The notes beneath the pieces were generated by a model. The model did no database searches and was not told where the DNA came from. It worked only from the letters and a program-made list of their open reading frames with translations. Below, piece after piece: positions 1 to 11,510 of a stretch of 64,000 nt of DNA (positions are counted from its first letter, which is position 1; every line of letters starts with the position of its first letter). Origin of the DNA: Rhipicephalus microplus (lineage: Eukaryota; Arthropoda; Arachnida; Ixodida; Ixodidae); the NCBI RefSeq assembly GCF_043290135.1, contig NC_134701.1, positions 61,376,502 to 61,440,501 on the forward strand. Reading direction: 5' to 3'. A program made the translations under genes and the position numbers.

Positions 1-806
1 AGAGCCCTCCACTACCTTGGTAAAAAATTCAGATGTCAGTATTGCTTTAATTCTATGCTTTATCTGCGGTGGATGCATATGCACATACTGACATGCATAT
101 CCAGTGGTATTGAAATTTTACGTAATAAAATATTCATATGGTGCATATTGCATGGCATTTACCTAAGAAACACATCACATGGGTATCATAACTACAGAAA
201 TGCAAATGTGCCTCTATGGATGCACTCGTGCATATATTTGGTCAGCTTCAAGAACAGAATATATTGATTGCAGGCAACAGCATTACTCACGCATGCTTAT
301 CTCTTAATTACGCGCAGTCGATACAGCTAAAAGGGGGAGTCTTCATCTAAGAGTTCTAATTTCATCTTCGTGCTTGAGCGAGCTATAAAGTTGAATGAAA
401 ATTGACATGTATGACATCGACATGAAAAGCTCTGCAACAGCATGTTTTTCGTTGTATTTATACTGCAGCATGTCCTTTTTGTATTTCTCAGTTGCGTGCC
501 ACTAAATATATGTTGGCCATGCATTTCTAGCCATTCACTGCAATTTGGCAAGCAGCGCATACAGTCTAGACAAACCTCACCAAAATAATGTTTTGCACCG
601 GTGCAGAAATTTTTCGGCACGGTCTGTCATTTTATGTGATTGAGGCTGCTCAAGGAAAGTTTCTGACAAGTTGAAAGAGCCCAAGCACCAGCGAACTCTG
701 AACCATTGTTCCAAGCATCAGCTCTGTTCACCCTGCTCATGCGCTGTGCCTCACCAAGCTACTGGACGCTGCCTACTCATATGAAGTGCTCTCCATATTC
801 CCCTCA
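1..806. other. Unassigned sequence before LINE copy H
   Basis: The stretch is AT-rich, with only short open frames that have no recognisable domain. I see no gene, RNA or terminal repeat. The last part (about 660-806) lies immediately upstream of the leader of the decayed LINE copy H and may belong to that element, but I cannot show it. Confidence 0.4.
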
Positions 807-2065
807 GTTTGGCAGCAGTGTGTGTAGTCTTCACAGTGCTTGCCAAAATTATTTTTGGACAGGTGAGACACTTATTTCTTGCTTTAATTGTGTTAGTATT
901 ACTGCGTGCACTCCTGCCAAGCAAGAGTGCTAATGTTTCCTGGGAATTGTTTGTCATGGTAAACAGAGGATTTCAAGCACAAAGTTCCTGCTGAACTTTG
1001 GTTCTTCAAGAAGTGTGGAATGAAGGTGGTGACAGTGTCAACGCGCTCTCTTTAGAAATAAAGGCTTTGCATGAAGAGCATGTCGCACCTTGAAACAGGC
1101 ACAAAAAACTTCCAGGTGGAAATAAGCACCTTCACATGAAAATTGAAGAACTTACACTATATTCAAGGTGGAACTATCTGACATCAAAAGCGTCTCAGAT
1201 GAGGGTTTTCTTTCGACGCTGTCTGAAAGTTTTGTACGATGATGGAAAAACAATTACTCGTGATGATATTGACACTGCCGACAGAGTAGGAAGAAACAAG
1301 CCTAGTTCGGAAAAAAATAGTAGTGCATTATGAACGATGTTACAAATGAAATGTTCTGCATAAAACAAAAAACTAACACCTGTCTACAATGACCTTCCCT
1401 TTTAGATCTAGTAGTCCTATTTATGTCAACGAACACTTCACAAGACAAGGTAAGCAGTTAAAGGGAGCACGAATGCAAAAAAGCAAGTAGGATGGAAGTT
1501 CATTTGGATGCAAGGCACAAAATTTATAGCAAAAAAAAATTGGAAACATTAGCAATTTTAAAGACTGCCTTCTTAGAAGATCTGGCAAAACGCGGTGTTG
1601 ATGCCTTCAGAGCCACACTTTTATTGAGCTTGCGATGTCAGTAAACTATGACTGACATGGCAGAGTTTTGATACCTAGATAGTGAAAAACTGATACCTAG
1701 ATAGTGAAAAAGGCCACCAGCTATCTTCAATGCGTTTACCTTAAATTCTCTTAGCATTATAAATAAGACTTGTAGCCTATGTTTCTATTTCGATGACATG
1801 TCGGTGAAATTTGATGCCATTCTTTTGACATAATCTTCGTAGTTTTTGTGGGATAAAGTCCACCAAAAATACCAGGGTACAATTATCAAGGCATTGAGTA
1901 GTTCATGAAATGAGGAAGAGGAATAGTGCTGTACATCAAAAGGTAATTTTTGGCCGATGTCAATGGACTTCCGTGTGTTAAGCCCTGTGTTGAGTGTCTA
2001 GTAGTACGACTTGGGGGTCTTGTTTTGCAGCAATTAGCACGCCTTTATTAGGTCATAAGTTGGAA
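807..2065 (+). pseudogene. Decayed LINE copy H: leader, ORF1 and endonuclease remnants
   Basis: This is a broken non-LTR retrotransposon of the same type as copy A. Seen: a leader starting GTTTGGCAGCAGTG at 807 and ending in CAG at 862, followed by GTGAGA. About 1040-1560 is an ORF1 remnant: IEELTLY, DDIDTADRV and YVNEHFTRQGKQLKG parallel IEEVETY, DDVDICHRV and YVNEHLTKHGKQLLG of copy A. About 1675-2060 is the N-terminus of the ORF2 endonuclease, aligning with residues 30-135 of copy A ORF2 but with several stops and frame changes. No reverse transcriptase follows; the copy is lost before the repeat at 2205. Family membership follows from direct similarity inside this window; inability to code is evident. 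Confidence 0.75.
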
Positions 2066-2204
2066 TTTTGAGTTTCTGGAAACTAGGTAACGATTTTCCG
2101 GTCACAGATACACAAACAATTTTTCGCTCACAACCAAGGGGCAGACGCCGGCGGCGGGTTTTCTGAGACACGAGCTCTTCAACGCTATCATGTTAAAAAG
2201 CTGA

Positions 2205-2835
2205 CATAGGCAGCATTGACCAAATGAATACAAAGAATAAAGTCAAGTGTCCTAGCAGGAATCGAAACCTAGTATACTGCTTGGAAATTAAGTATTCTAC
2301 CACAGAGCCATGCCCGGCTTCGGTTATACTTTCCAAATAGTCTGAAATGTTTGTGTAACATCATTGTCGTTGCAGTACTGGCTATCAAATTTTATAACTA
2401 TTACATGTGCACTCCTATGATGCAGCCGTGGCGTCGAATCAAAGTCAATTGTAGTCAGGCACCATCCTGTGAAGTATTTGTGTAGAAGTCTCGAGGGCTA
2501 CCATCCTCGCGAGTGCCAGCGCAAACACCAATGCTTCATACCAGCCTACCACTTCTAGTGTGGCTAATATCGATGTTTCTGTTGGCATCGTTACGAAACA
2601 GCAAATAACTGCTAATGTTGTCAAGGGTGTGATATCTCCCCATAACAAATGAAACATATGCGGCTGTCTAACGTATGTGTGTGCGAGAATTTGTACTTAT
2701 ATTGAGCTCCACTTCATAAAATCGCTCAATAAAAAAATTAAAATACATGTTATGCGTGTTTTGCATAACATCGATTCCCAAAGTATGTGAGGTCTGCCAA
2801 AATTTTAGCATCAATTATGTAACCTAAATGCTACT
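2205..2835 (-). repeat. Dispersed repeat, copy 1, with tRNA-like core
   Basis: This stretch aligns along its whole length with 24870-25480. Shared landmarks include AATGNAAAGAATAAA, a CACAGNGC..GGC core, TTTTATAANTATTACAT, GTGTGGCTAAT and ATNACGAGTCGCTNAATAAAAAAATT-like text near the end. On the minus strand about 2257-2322 reads like a tRNA gene: box A TGGCTCTGTGGTAGA and box B GGTTTCGATTCC at the right spacing, so a tRNA-derived SINE head is plausible. The element boundaries are not sharp; no target-site duplication was found. Confidence 0.6.
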
Positions 2836-5179
2836 ATTAAAAATTATTTATTGAACATGAACAGCTGGACTGCAACATACTATGTTTTAGGTATTTAGAA
2901 AACTGAATATATTCGTGGCTACAGCATACCTAACAAGCAGATACTAGTACTACATACATGACACACTATTGTAGAGCTAGGATAGAATATTGCTTATTGG
3001 CACTTTGCAATTCTTTAAAAGCTCTGATTAACTTCAGTGCCTTATTCGGTTTGTTGAAATCGGATGTGCGCAATTACTTCATGAATAGCTTTTTTTACTG
3101 AAACCTAACTCATGTTTCACGTGTGCATCATGCTGAATCATTGCTCAGATGTTTCTTGTTTATATATTTCCTTTCTACTATGCTGTTTGTTTTTGTATGT
3201 GAAATCTGTTGTACGTGCTACCCTCTGCAGGCCCCCAGGTACTGTCAAGTTGTTTACACAGCTTTTTGCTTGGGGGACCTCCAACAAGTATGTTTTCCGT
3301 TGAAAACAAAGCGGATTTTCATGCTGAATTCTACTCACATAGAACTAAGAACACTCCAGCATTACAACGCATATTGTATCTTGGACAGTCTGTCTTGTGA
3401 AACTCTTAGTAATTACTTCTGTCTTTATTTTAGGCTTCCGGGGGTGCGGATGTTTTGTAGAGGAGCGCCCTGACTACACTTTTGTAAAAGGAACCAAAGA
3501 CGCCTGGGCAGCTGAAGATGAATAGTGCAAGTGTTTGAATGATCACATTATATTAATCCAACATCACTTCCATTACCTTGCCAATATTTGTGATTTTGTA
3601 ACGCACAAGTTTAGAAACACATATATAAAGGGAGAGCTGTAAATAAGCCTTGAGCAAGTTTGTAGTCAAGGCTTTTAGCATGATGACCAAAGCATGTTAT
3701 ATAAGCCCACGTGCTTTACCACACATTTACTTTCCTATCCATTTTCTTTTTCTATTTTGTGGGCACTGGCAACACCCTCAATAAGTGCCCTTGGACTGCT
3801 GGTGCCTCTAACTTATATTTTCTTGTTCTAAATAATTTATCTGTTACCTACTATGCAAGGAGGGAAGTCAGAATGTTAAAAGTTGAAAAAGAAGTCTCGT
3901 CACAAAAAAGACGTCTACTCATAAGAAAAAGATTTAAAAAAACAGAAGATTGATCCTCACTCACAAAGATCTCGCCATTACAATCGTGCAGAAGGTCATA
4001 GCTTATGTTTACTATTGTCAATGTTTTTGGCTTGTATGCTATGTACAATAAAATAGTGACTATTCGCATCATGTTAATTGATTTGTCATAAATTTTTCTT
4101 GGGGCCTAATATCTTGCATTCTCACATGCATAAAAGCTCACGTCTGCTACACATAATTTAAAAGAGCGCAATGTGGTAAGGTTTTGTATTTAGTGCATAT
4201 TATCTGTGTGTCTTTTGAAGTGAGTATATGGCATTTGAAATAATCACCAGTATTCGAAACTTGTGTATTTTTAATTTGCAGGCATGCATGTCTGTATGGT
4301 GACCAAGCATCCATAAATTGTGCATGCATGTGTGCAGGAAGGGGCCTTGAATAGATTACATTCATTCTGGACCAAAAATGGGTAGCACAGGCCATATACG
4401 CACTCTGGGATCAATTTCACGATTATTGAAACACACATATTTATTCAATATAGCTTGCTTTAAGGTATATATTTACATATTGTCTACTTCCACCTTGAAC
4501 ATTGCACCATGCATCCGGCCCTCTGCTGAGCGCTTCTCGAGGGCACTTTGGTAACTAGTACACAAACATACAGACAGCTGTAAGTGGAGCCTCCACTTTG
4601 TTGACTGCTGGAGAACGGCGGCTTCGCCAAATCACACTACCTTTGTGGTGAAGCAACAGTGCTCATGCAACAGTACAAGCTTATCTAAAATTCGACACTG
4701 TTCTTCAGAAGTGCAGTAAGGGCAGCTTGTTCTATCCAAAGCAGCAAAGAACAAAAACCCGAGGAACAGCACCTGGACAGGGTAAGGCACAATTGCAGCA
4801 CTTCTCGATAACAGTGCCGGATTCTCTCTTTGCCTACACATAGAGAAAGCAAAACACTGGAGCCAACTTACCAGTTGCTTCACTGCAGAGACACTGTGTT
4901 TTAAAAGATGATGATGCAAAAGCCCCACCTAGAGCTGTAACTGTGTTTCAGTGCTAGTTTCATAAGCGCCTGCGGAAGGCAATCTGTGGAGGGCCGGCCG
5001 CGTGCATGGTGCACGTGTTCAGGGTGGAATGGACGACTTAGTACATGTGTTCAAGTACTAACAAACCTTATGTGGGCTGTCACTCAGCATGGTCTACAGA
5101 GTATACAGCAATCTGCAATTTTAACCATCTTTGGCATCAATCCTAGATTTGGCCCACTGGTACCTCGATGAGGAGCACC
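2836..5179. other. No recognisable gene
   Basis: The longest frames (about 3100-3470 and 4630-4930) show no conserved domain and no coding-like pattern. The stretch is AT-rich intergenic or old repeat sequence. I see no tandem repeats or long inverted repeats in it. Confidence 0.4.
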
Positions 5180-5401
5180 CTTCCAGTACTCATTTGAGAG
5201 GGTGTTATGACATCAAAGCACCTTTTTTTAAAGAGTGCACTCGTTACACCCTTCGAAATTTTTGCTCTGCACCCTTTTCTTAAGGGTGCTGAGCTCTGCA
5301 CCCTTTTTCAGCACCCTTTTTTAAACACCCAATAGGAAGCAAAGGGTGCTCGTCTGGCGACAAGCTGATTCACACCCTTAAGGGTGAGATTTGGTTAAGT
5401 G
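5180..5401. repeat. CACCCTT/AAGGGTG-rich block
   Basis: About 220 bp contain repeated CACCCTT and its complement AAGGGTG in both orientations, including a palindrome ACACCCTTAAGGGTG near 5372-5388. The block abuts the truncated left edge of the first Gypsy LTR. It looks like a short non-coding mobile repeat with inverted termini, but I could not fix its ends or a target duplication. Confidence 0.4.
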
Positions 5402-5895
5402 TGTAGCCGGGCCGCGCTTCCACGCCTAGAACCCCAGTTCTCTCGGAACCAGTGTCTAGAGCTGACGGGGGAGCGGCGCTCTCTTAATCCTCAAACAAGT
5501 AGCCGACTAGCCGGCTGCCTAAGCCCGCCAGGTATTGTCCCTGCTAACCGAAGGATGAGAAGTCGTGTCGCCACGACGCCGTAAGCCGTTCCAGAGAGGA
5601 CAACAAAGACAGCATCTTCCTGGGAAGAAACCGCAGCCGCCTCCACGAATTGTCCTGCTAATTGAGCGGACAGATTCAGGAGCTTGGGACCCCTCTACCA
5701 GCGGCACACACACGACGAGAAAGAGCCCCTCTGGCGCCACCTTGCAGTGCTTTGATTACGACTCAATATTGGATGTTCACGGGGCCGTGCATGCTCATAC
5801 CCCTTGCCTGTTGTGTGTGTGTGATTGGTGTTCCACTCAAGAAGGAGGAGCCCGACAGGGCTTATAACGACGCCACAGAGTGTGGGACGTCGTCA
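5402..5895 (+). mobile_element. Gypsy LTR 1, left part
   Basis: This stretch matches 14353-14868 closely over its whole length, with landmarks GAACCCCAGTTCTCTCGGAACC split across both copies, ATATTGGATGTTCACGGGGC and GGGACGTCG. It is the first LTR of the element whose gag starts at 11511. The LTR is interrupted at 5895 by LINE copy A and resumes at 10931. Compared with the second LTR the left end is missing and is replaced by the CACCCTT block. The second LTR differs by many substitutions, so the insertion is old. Confidence 0.75.
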
Positions 5896-6775
5896 GTCCG
5901 GCAGCAGTGCACATTGGCATCGCTTACTAAATCTACGCCTGTTTCAGATACGCCTACGACCGATGCATCGTTGACGCAGCCTGATACTCTGGCCCAGGCG
6001 AAGCGGGGCGTGTTTGCTTGTCGACGACGAAAGCAGCGCATCACCAGAGGGCGACGGTTCACCGCTGCTACAAAAGACGCTGCAAGAAAGTCGTCGCCTA
6101 CAGTCCGGCAGCAGTGCACATTGGCATCGCTTACTAAATCTACGCCTGTTTCAGATACGCCTACGACCGATGCATCGTTGACGCAGCCTGATACTCTGGC
6201 CCAGGCGAAGCGGGGCGTGTTTGCTTGCCGACAACGAAAGCAGCGCATCACCAGAGGGCGACGGTTCACCGCTGCTACAAAAGACGCTGCAAGAAAGTCG
6301 TCGCCTACAGTCCGGCAGCAGTGCACATTGGCATCGCTTACTAAATCTACGCCTGTTTCAGATACGCCTACGACCGATGCATCGTTGACGCAGCCTGATA
6401 CTCTGGCCCAGGCGAAGCGGGGGGTGTTCGCTTGTCGACGACGAAAGCAGCGCATCACCAGAGGGCGACGGTTCACCGCTGCTACAAAAGACGCTGCAGG
6501 AAAGTCGTCGCCTACAGTCCGGCAGCGGTGCACATTGGCATCCCTTACTAAATCTACGCCTGTTTCAGATACGCCTACGACCGATGCATCGTTGACGCAG
6601 CCTGATACTCTGGCCCAGGCGAAGCGGGGCGTGTTTGCTTGTCGACGACGAAAGCAGCGCATCACCAGAGGGCGACGGTTCACCGCTGCTACAAAAGACG
6701 CTGCAAGAAAGTCGTCGCCTACAGTCCGGCAGCAGTGCACATTGGCATCGCTTACTAAATCTACGCCTGTTTCAG
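5896..6775 (+). repeat. 5' tandem monomers of LINE A (207 bp, 4.25 copies)
   Basis: Units start with GTCCGGCAGCAGTG at 5896, 6103, 6310, 6517 and 6724, an exact 207-bp period; the fifth unit stops after 52 nt at ...GTTTCAG (6775). Because 207 is a multiple of three and the unit lacks stops, long open frames run through the array on both strands; they look like by-products, not proteins. Position directly upstream of ORF1 matches the promoter-bearing 5' monomers known from mouse L1. A CAGT-like initiator lies at each unit start. Promoter activity is inferred. Confidence 0.85.
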
Positions 6776-6781
6776 GTGAGA
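6773..6781 (+). promoter_or_regulatory. Splice-donor-like junction at end of array A
   Basis: The last monomer ends in CAG and the unique 5' UTR starts GTGAGAA. Inside the array the same CAG is followed by ATACGCC. CAG|GTGAGA is a near-consensus 5' splice site. Use of the site is inferred. Confidence 0.55.
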
Positions 6782-6892
6782 ATTTGTCTGTTGTATTCAA
6801 CAGCATTTATTTTTTTGCGATTTGTGCACTGCTGCTGGACGTGCTGTTCCTTTGTCATCGTTTGCAAGTGAACGCATTTGTGTTGGCTAACC

Positions 6893-7564
6893 ATGTCGAA
6901 GGATGCGCGCGATACTGCTAAAGCAATCGAGGACTTACGACGAGAACTAAGAAAGGAACTTCGAGATATAAAAGATGCTTTGAACGAAGTGAAAGAACTC
7001 AGAGCAGATATTCAATCTGTAATAAAAGAAAACCAAGAGCTCAAAGCTGAAAATGACAGACTACATCGTAGAATAGAGGAGGTCGAAACTTACCAGCGCT
7101 CAAATAATCTGGACATTAATGGTGTCCCATCTAATGTTGAACCCCTTGATGCGGTTAAGAAAATCTGTGGTGCCATTCAAGAGGAAATAACTTGAGATGA
7201 CGTCGATATCTGTCACAGAGTACCGACTGCTCGTCATGACCAAACTAATATAGTAGTCCGATTTGTGCGCAGGACAAAGAAGCTTGCCATTCTAAGCAAG
7301 TCAAAGAAAGTTAGAATTGACAGCAAGGACCTGGGCAGCCAGACGTCTTCTGCAGTATATGTCAATGAGCACTTGACGAAACACGGAAAACAGCTTCTTG
7401 GATCAGCTATTCAGAGAAAGAAGGAAATGCGTGTGAAATTTGTCTGGACATCGGGGGGCAAGATATTTGCTCGTAGAAAGGAAACCTCGCCTATACTAAA
7501 GATAAGAAACGCAGATGATCTTGCCAAGATGACCATGGAAGGGGGCGGAACTGCCACAGAGTGA
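6893..7564 (+). pseudogene. LINE A ORF1 (coiled-coil RNA-binding protein), one nonsense codon
   Basis: ORF1 protein of a LINE, expected to bind element RNA and form the cytoplasmic RNP. It begins at ATG 6893 (MSKDARDT), the same start as ORF1 of LINE D (MSKDIAK). Residues 10-70 are a charged coiled coil; then a central part (DDVDICHRVPT) and a basic C-terminus with YVNEHLTKHGKQLL and WTSGGKIFARRKE, resembling the C-terminal fold of L1-type ORF1 and FP25K-like proteins. A TGA at 7196-7198 interrupts the frame; the same frame continues cleanly to the stop at 7562. The full length would be about 223 residues. No zinc knuckle is visible. Confidence 0.75.
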
Positions 7565-7610
7565 ACATTTTTTTTTTGAACATGCACGAACTGATATACG
7601 TTCGTTTAAG

Positions 7611-10486
7611 ATGAGCACCGATACAGCAATACCTAGTGATGACTATCATGATAGCAGTTCTGCGAATGGTCTTCTTGGGGCTGCGCGCAGGTGCATAAAG
7701 GTTTTTCATTTAAACACACGCAGCATACGCCACAAGACAGATAAGATCCTCAGTATATTTAGCTCCCTTACATTTAGCTTTGACTTGTTGCTGTTCTCTG
7801 AAACCTGGCTAACTGAAGGCGAAGATCCACCATATTTTGAGAACTACACTTACAACGGCATAGTGCGTCCCGTTGGCAGAGGTAGTGGAGTGGCTATTTA
7901 CGTCAAACAATCCTTAAAGCATGAAGTTGTCCCCCAATTTTCCCTGGTTAATGAAGTTGTAGAGTGCCTCATGGTTCGCTTAGAAAAAGCATTCGCTGTG
8001 ATCGTTTACAGACCACCCTCGGGGTGTAAAACAAAGTTCATTTCATTCATTGAAAACGTTTTTGAGTACTTGTGTCCTACTGGCTTTCCATTTGTGATAA
8101 TGGGCGATGTAAACATCGATATGCTCTCTCAGGATGCAACTTCACGGCAGTTAATAGCGCTGGCAAATTCCTTTGCCTGTAATAACGTAATTTCTAAGGC
8201 AACCCGCCTAACTGCAGAGACTGCGACACTACTTGATATATGTTTGACGAACACACTCCCAACGTCTTGCGTTGCTGGATCGCTGGCAGTAGATATAAGC
8301 GATCATCTACCGATCTTTTGCACCATTCCTTCTTCCAATGGTACTTGCAAAAGCAATAAAAAAGTACGGTCTCGTCAGATCAACGCTGACACGCTTGGAA
8401 TCTTCCGGTATCGTGTTATTGCAACAGACTGGAACCACGTGTTACAAGAAAGGGATGCTAACTTGGCATACAAGCTATTCTTTAATAAACTCATAAAATG
8501 TTATGATGAAGCTTTTCCGGTGTCTGTGAAGAACGCAAAACGCCAGAAAATTAGAAAACCTTGGATAAGTAATGCGCTATTTAAAAAAATTACAAAGAAG
8601 AACAACATGTACCATGCGTTTATAAAGACACGAGATATCAAATTACTCAGTGAGTTCAAAAAATACAGAAACCATCTAAATGGTGAAATAAGGCGCGCTA
8701 AATTCAGGTATTATGAGAATTTATTTAGTAGAATAAGTGATAATCCGAGCAAAATTTGGAGCGAGGTTAGAAATCTTTCTGGTCAAATAAAACAAAGCCA
8801 CATTCCTAGGGTTTTGGAAAACTCTAGTGGCCTTGGTAACCGAGAGGTGGCAACGGCAATGAATAACTACTTCATCAAAAGTTTTGATTTCGATGATGCG
8901 GGGTATGACGAGGATACACAACTGCCTGTGAATGACCGTCGCTTATCTAACTCTATAGTTCTGCACACTATTTCATGTCATGAAACCGAAGAATTGATAA
9001 CAAAGATAAAAAACAATTGTGCAGCAGGTTACGATGATATTAAAGCTATACCAATAAAATACGTCGCTGATGTTATATCACCTGCGTTGTCATATATTAT
9101 TAATTTAACTCTTGTTACCGGCGTATTTCCCGATGAATTAAAAATAGCTCGCGTATGTCTGGTTTTCAAGGGTGGTAATGACCAAGAGATTGGAAACTAC
9201 CGACCGATATCGGTACTTCCGATTCTGTCAAAAGTTTTTGAAAGCGCTATTAATATTAGATTACAAAAATTTTTTGCGAAGTACAATGTAATAAGTGATG
9301 CCCAATTTGGCTTTCAAAAATGTAAATCCACCGAGCTTGCATTACTCAATATTAAAAACGAGATACTAACCAATTTTGAGAAAAAGCTATATACTCTTGG
9401 TCTTTTTGTTGACTTCCGCAAAGCATTCGACACCGTGCACCACAGTGTTCTTTTAGAAAAACTTAATAACTACGGTGTCCGTGGCGTTGCCAATCGGTTA
9501 ATTCAAAATTACTTAACAGACCGCTATCAGTATGTCGCTATTAATCAAGAGACATCTCCCCGTGCGAGGGTCAACAAAGGTGTCCCACAAGGATCGATAC
9601 TTGGTCCTCTGTTGTTTATAGTTTATGTAAATAACTTGTGTAGCATTCCGGATTCTCCTAAGTTAATCATGTATGCTGACGACACCAATATATTTTTTGC
9701 TGGTTCATCGATCTCTCAACTTGAAAAGTCTGTAAACACATATCTAAATAAGTTGTCTTCCTGGATTAAACTAAACAAGTTGCGGCTAAACGCGAGTAAA
9801 ACTAAATATATATTGTTTGCACCCATTATTAAGCCACGGAATATAAGTCTAAGTGTCTCCTTTGAGGGTCAGACTTCAGAACAAGTCAAGGTACAGAAAT
9901 TCTTGGGTGTGTGGTTCCAGGAAGACCTTTCCTGGAATGAACATATAAATAAATTGGCAGCAGATCTAAGTAAAAGCGTTGGATGTATGTACAAACTATG
10001 TCCGTTTTACCACTTTGGCTAAAGAAAGCGTTATATTATACACTGATATATTCCAGGCTAAGTTATTGTGTCTTATGTTGGGGAACAACGACAGCTCAAA
10101 ACTATAAAACATTACTTACACTACAAAAGAAGGTACTAAGACTATTCGAGGGATATTACGGTATGCCACAAGGTCTTAGCGCACGTCCGTTATTTCCTAA
10201 ATATCTCATATTAAAAGCAAACCAAATATATTACTATAAGTTATTATTGTATATCCAAAATAATAAACTATACCCCATGTACGATTCTTCTCGATGTGCT
10301 GAGTACTATCTCCGTACACATAGTATAAGAACACCGAAAACTAGAACAACCTATGGTCAACAACATATTGATTATCAAATACCGAGTCTCCTCAACAAAC
10401 TGGGTGACGTACTTGACCTAAATAAGAAAACTTCCAAAAATAGGTTCAAGGAATTTCTCCTTTATAATTGTATTGAATACACTTAA
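7611..10486 (+). pseudogene. LINE A ORF2: endonuclease-reverse transcriptase, one frameshift
   Basis: The polyprotein nicks target DNA and copies element RNA at the nick. It starts at ATG 7611, in a different frame from ORF1 and 46 nt after its stop. Residues 30-245 form an APE-type endonuclease: NTRS near residue 37, SETWLT, YRPPSG, GDVNIDM near 165 and the SDH motif (SDHLPIF) near 230. The reverse transcriptase has GFQKCKSTELA, DFRKAFDTV, GVPQGSILGP near 656 and the catalytic YADDT near 687. A frameshift around 9995-10015 moves the thumb and C-terminal region (YSRLSYCVLCWG, then a lysine-rich tail) into another frame ending at 10486. Full length would be about 958 residues, normal for CR1/Jockey ORF2. 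Confidence 0.85.
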
Positions 10487-10930
10487 TACAGAAATTTTGA
10501 TTATTTATTACTTTCTGTGTCCCAATTGCTTAGAGTACACTATTTGTGTCCTTTTGTTGTTGTTTTTTTTGCTCATTGTTTGTTCAAGGTGCTTAGGAAT
10601 CTATGCGTCTCCAGATGCTTTCCTTACCTCACCTATTGTATATATTGCGATGTTTTTTAGGTATTTCATTACTATTCACTGTCCTGTTCTTTCTTTATAT
10701 TTGTGATGGTTACATGTGTGATCAGAATTTGCAAATTGTATCAGTATATAATGATGTTCTCTAATTGCGGCTAAGTTGTGTATGACATGTTATTTTTAGT
10801 TTTTATTTTTATTTTGCCAGACTGTATTTCGGAGCAAAAGCCTCTGTCAGGCTATGTAGCCTTTTGCTTTTGCTTCATTTTTTCTGTTGCACGTACAGAA
10901 AAAATACATCTCAAAATCTCAAATCTCAAG
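10487..10930 (+). other. LINE A 3' UTR and tail
   Basis: T-rich non-coding sequence runs from the ORF2 stop to the LTR junction. It includes a short imperfect hairpin (AAAAGCCTCTGTCAGGCT ... AGCCTTTTGC) around 10838-10870 and ends in ATCTCAAAATCTCAAATCTC, a 3' microsatellite-type tail rather than poly(A). Such tails are usual in CR1/L2-type elements. Confidence 0.6.
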
Positions 10931-11109
10931 TCATGGTTCAACCACCACGCTCGTGGTTTGTGAACTGCTAGCCTCATGCTTTAAATAATTTTAAATAGTT
11001 CCATAAACCTGTTTGTTTTTTTGTATCCCCATCTTGTAAGCGCTCGTTTCCTCAACCTGAAGCTACACCACGCTACCACAAGAGACCGGGTAGACCCCGG
11101 TCCGCAACA
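10931..11109 (+). mobile_element. Gypsy LTR 1, right part
   Basis: This is the continuation of LTR 1 after the LINE A insertion, matching 14882-15057 (landmarks GGTTCAACCACCACGCTCGT, GACCGGGTAGAC and CCGGTCCGCAACA). The LTR ends in CA at 11109 and is followed, after AC, by TGG of the primer-binding region. Confidence 0.75.
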
Positions 11110-11111
11110 AC

Positions 11112-11510
11112 TGGTGATCAACGCTGGGATTCAGAGCGACAACGCGGTGAACAGCGCTGAGAGCCACGACAACTGGTGATCAGTGGTGGGATCCGAAGCG
11201 ACTACTGAAGATCAACGCTGAGAGCCGCAACAACTGGTTGGCCGCGGTGGAATATGACTCAGCACCGGGATCCGCGAAAACTGGTGGGCAGCGGTCGGAT
11301 ACGAAGCTACAAGTGACAACAACAGTCGGCCCAAGGGAAGCAGCTGGCTCGAGACATGGATCACGTATGGATGAGTGCTTGGATTTCCTTTTGAGTGAAC
11401 CAGGTTCTAAAAGAGGGCTAAATTTTAGAACTGGTAGTTAACTTTGCCGAAAGACTCAGTTCGCCATTTCGGGAAGTTATTTGTGGAAGTAGCGAGCACT
11501 CAGTACGCCC
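11112..11510 (+). promoter_or_regulatory. Iterated tRNA-Leu-type primer-binding motifs and leader
   Basis: Directly after LTR 1, variants of (C)AACTGGTNGGCAGCGGTGGGA recur four times, near 11108, 11171, 11231 and 11282. The consensus TGGTGGCAGCGGTGGGAT is the complement of the 3' end of common metazoan tRNA-Leu (AAG/UAG) plus CCA, which identifies it as a primer-binding site. Why it is repeated is unknown; only the first copy sits at the position needed for minus-strand priming, and it is degenerate here. Confidence 0.6.

Larger units (their letters stand above)
5896..10930 (+). mobile_element. LINE copy A, nearly full length, inserted in Gypsy LTR 1
   Basis: A non-LTR retrotransposon of the CR1/Jockey type: 5' tandem monomers (5896-6775), ORF1 (6893-7564), ORF2 with endonuclease and reverse transcriptase (7611-10486), a 3' UTR and a short 3' tail of ATCTCAA-like repeats ending at 10930. 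The flanks are LTR sequence on both sides (GGGACGTCGTCA left, TCATGGTTCAACC right) and share TCA; the homologous uninterrupted site in LTR 2 lies near 14870. Only one nonsense codon in ORF1 and one frameshift near the end of ORF2 separate it from an intact copy, so it is the youngest LINE here. Assignment to a named clade is inference. Confidence 0.85.

Noticed and set aside
2257..2322. Functional tRNA gene on the minus strand
   Set aside because: A and B boxes are present but the acceptor stem does not pair and the copy at 24.9 kb shows it is part of a dispersed repeat.
5662..6921. 419-codon plus-strand frame and 314-codon minus-strand frame over array A
   Set aside because: Both follow from a 207-bp unit (69 codons) without stops, open on both strands. 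Array copies of D, with 236 bp, do not keep a frame. Read as non-coding promoter monomers.
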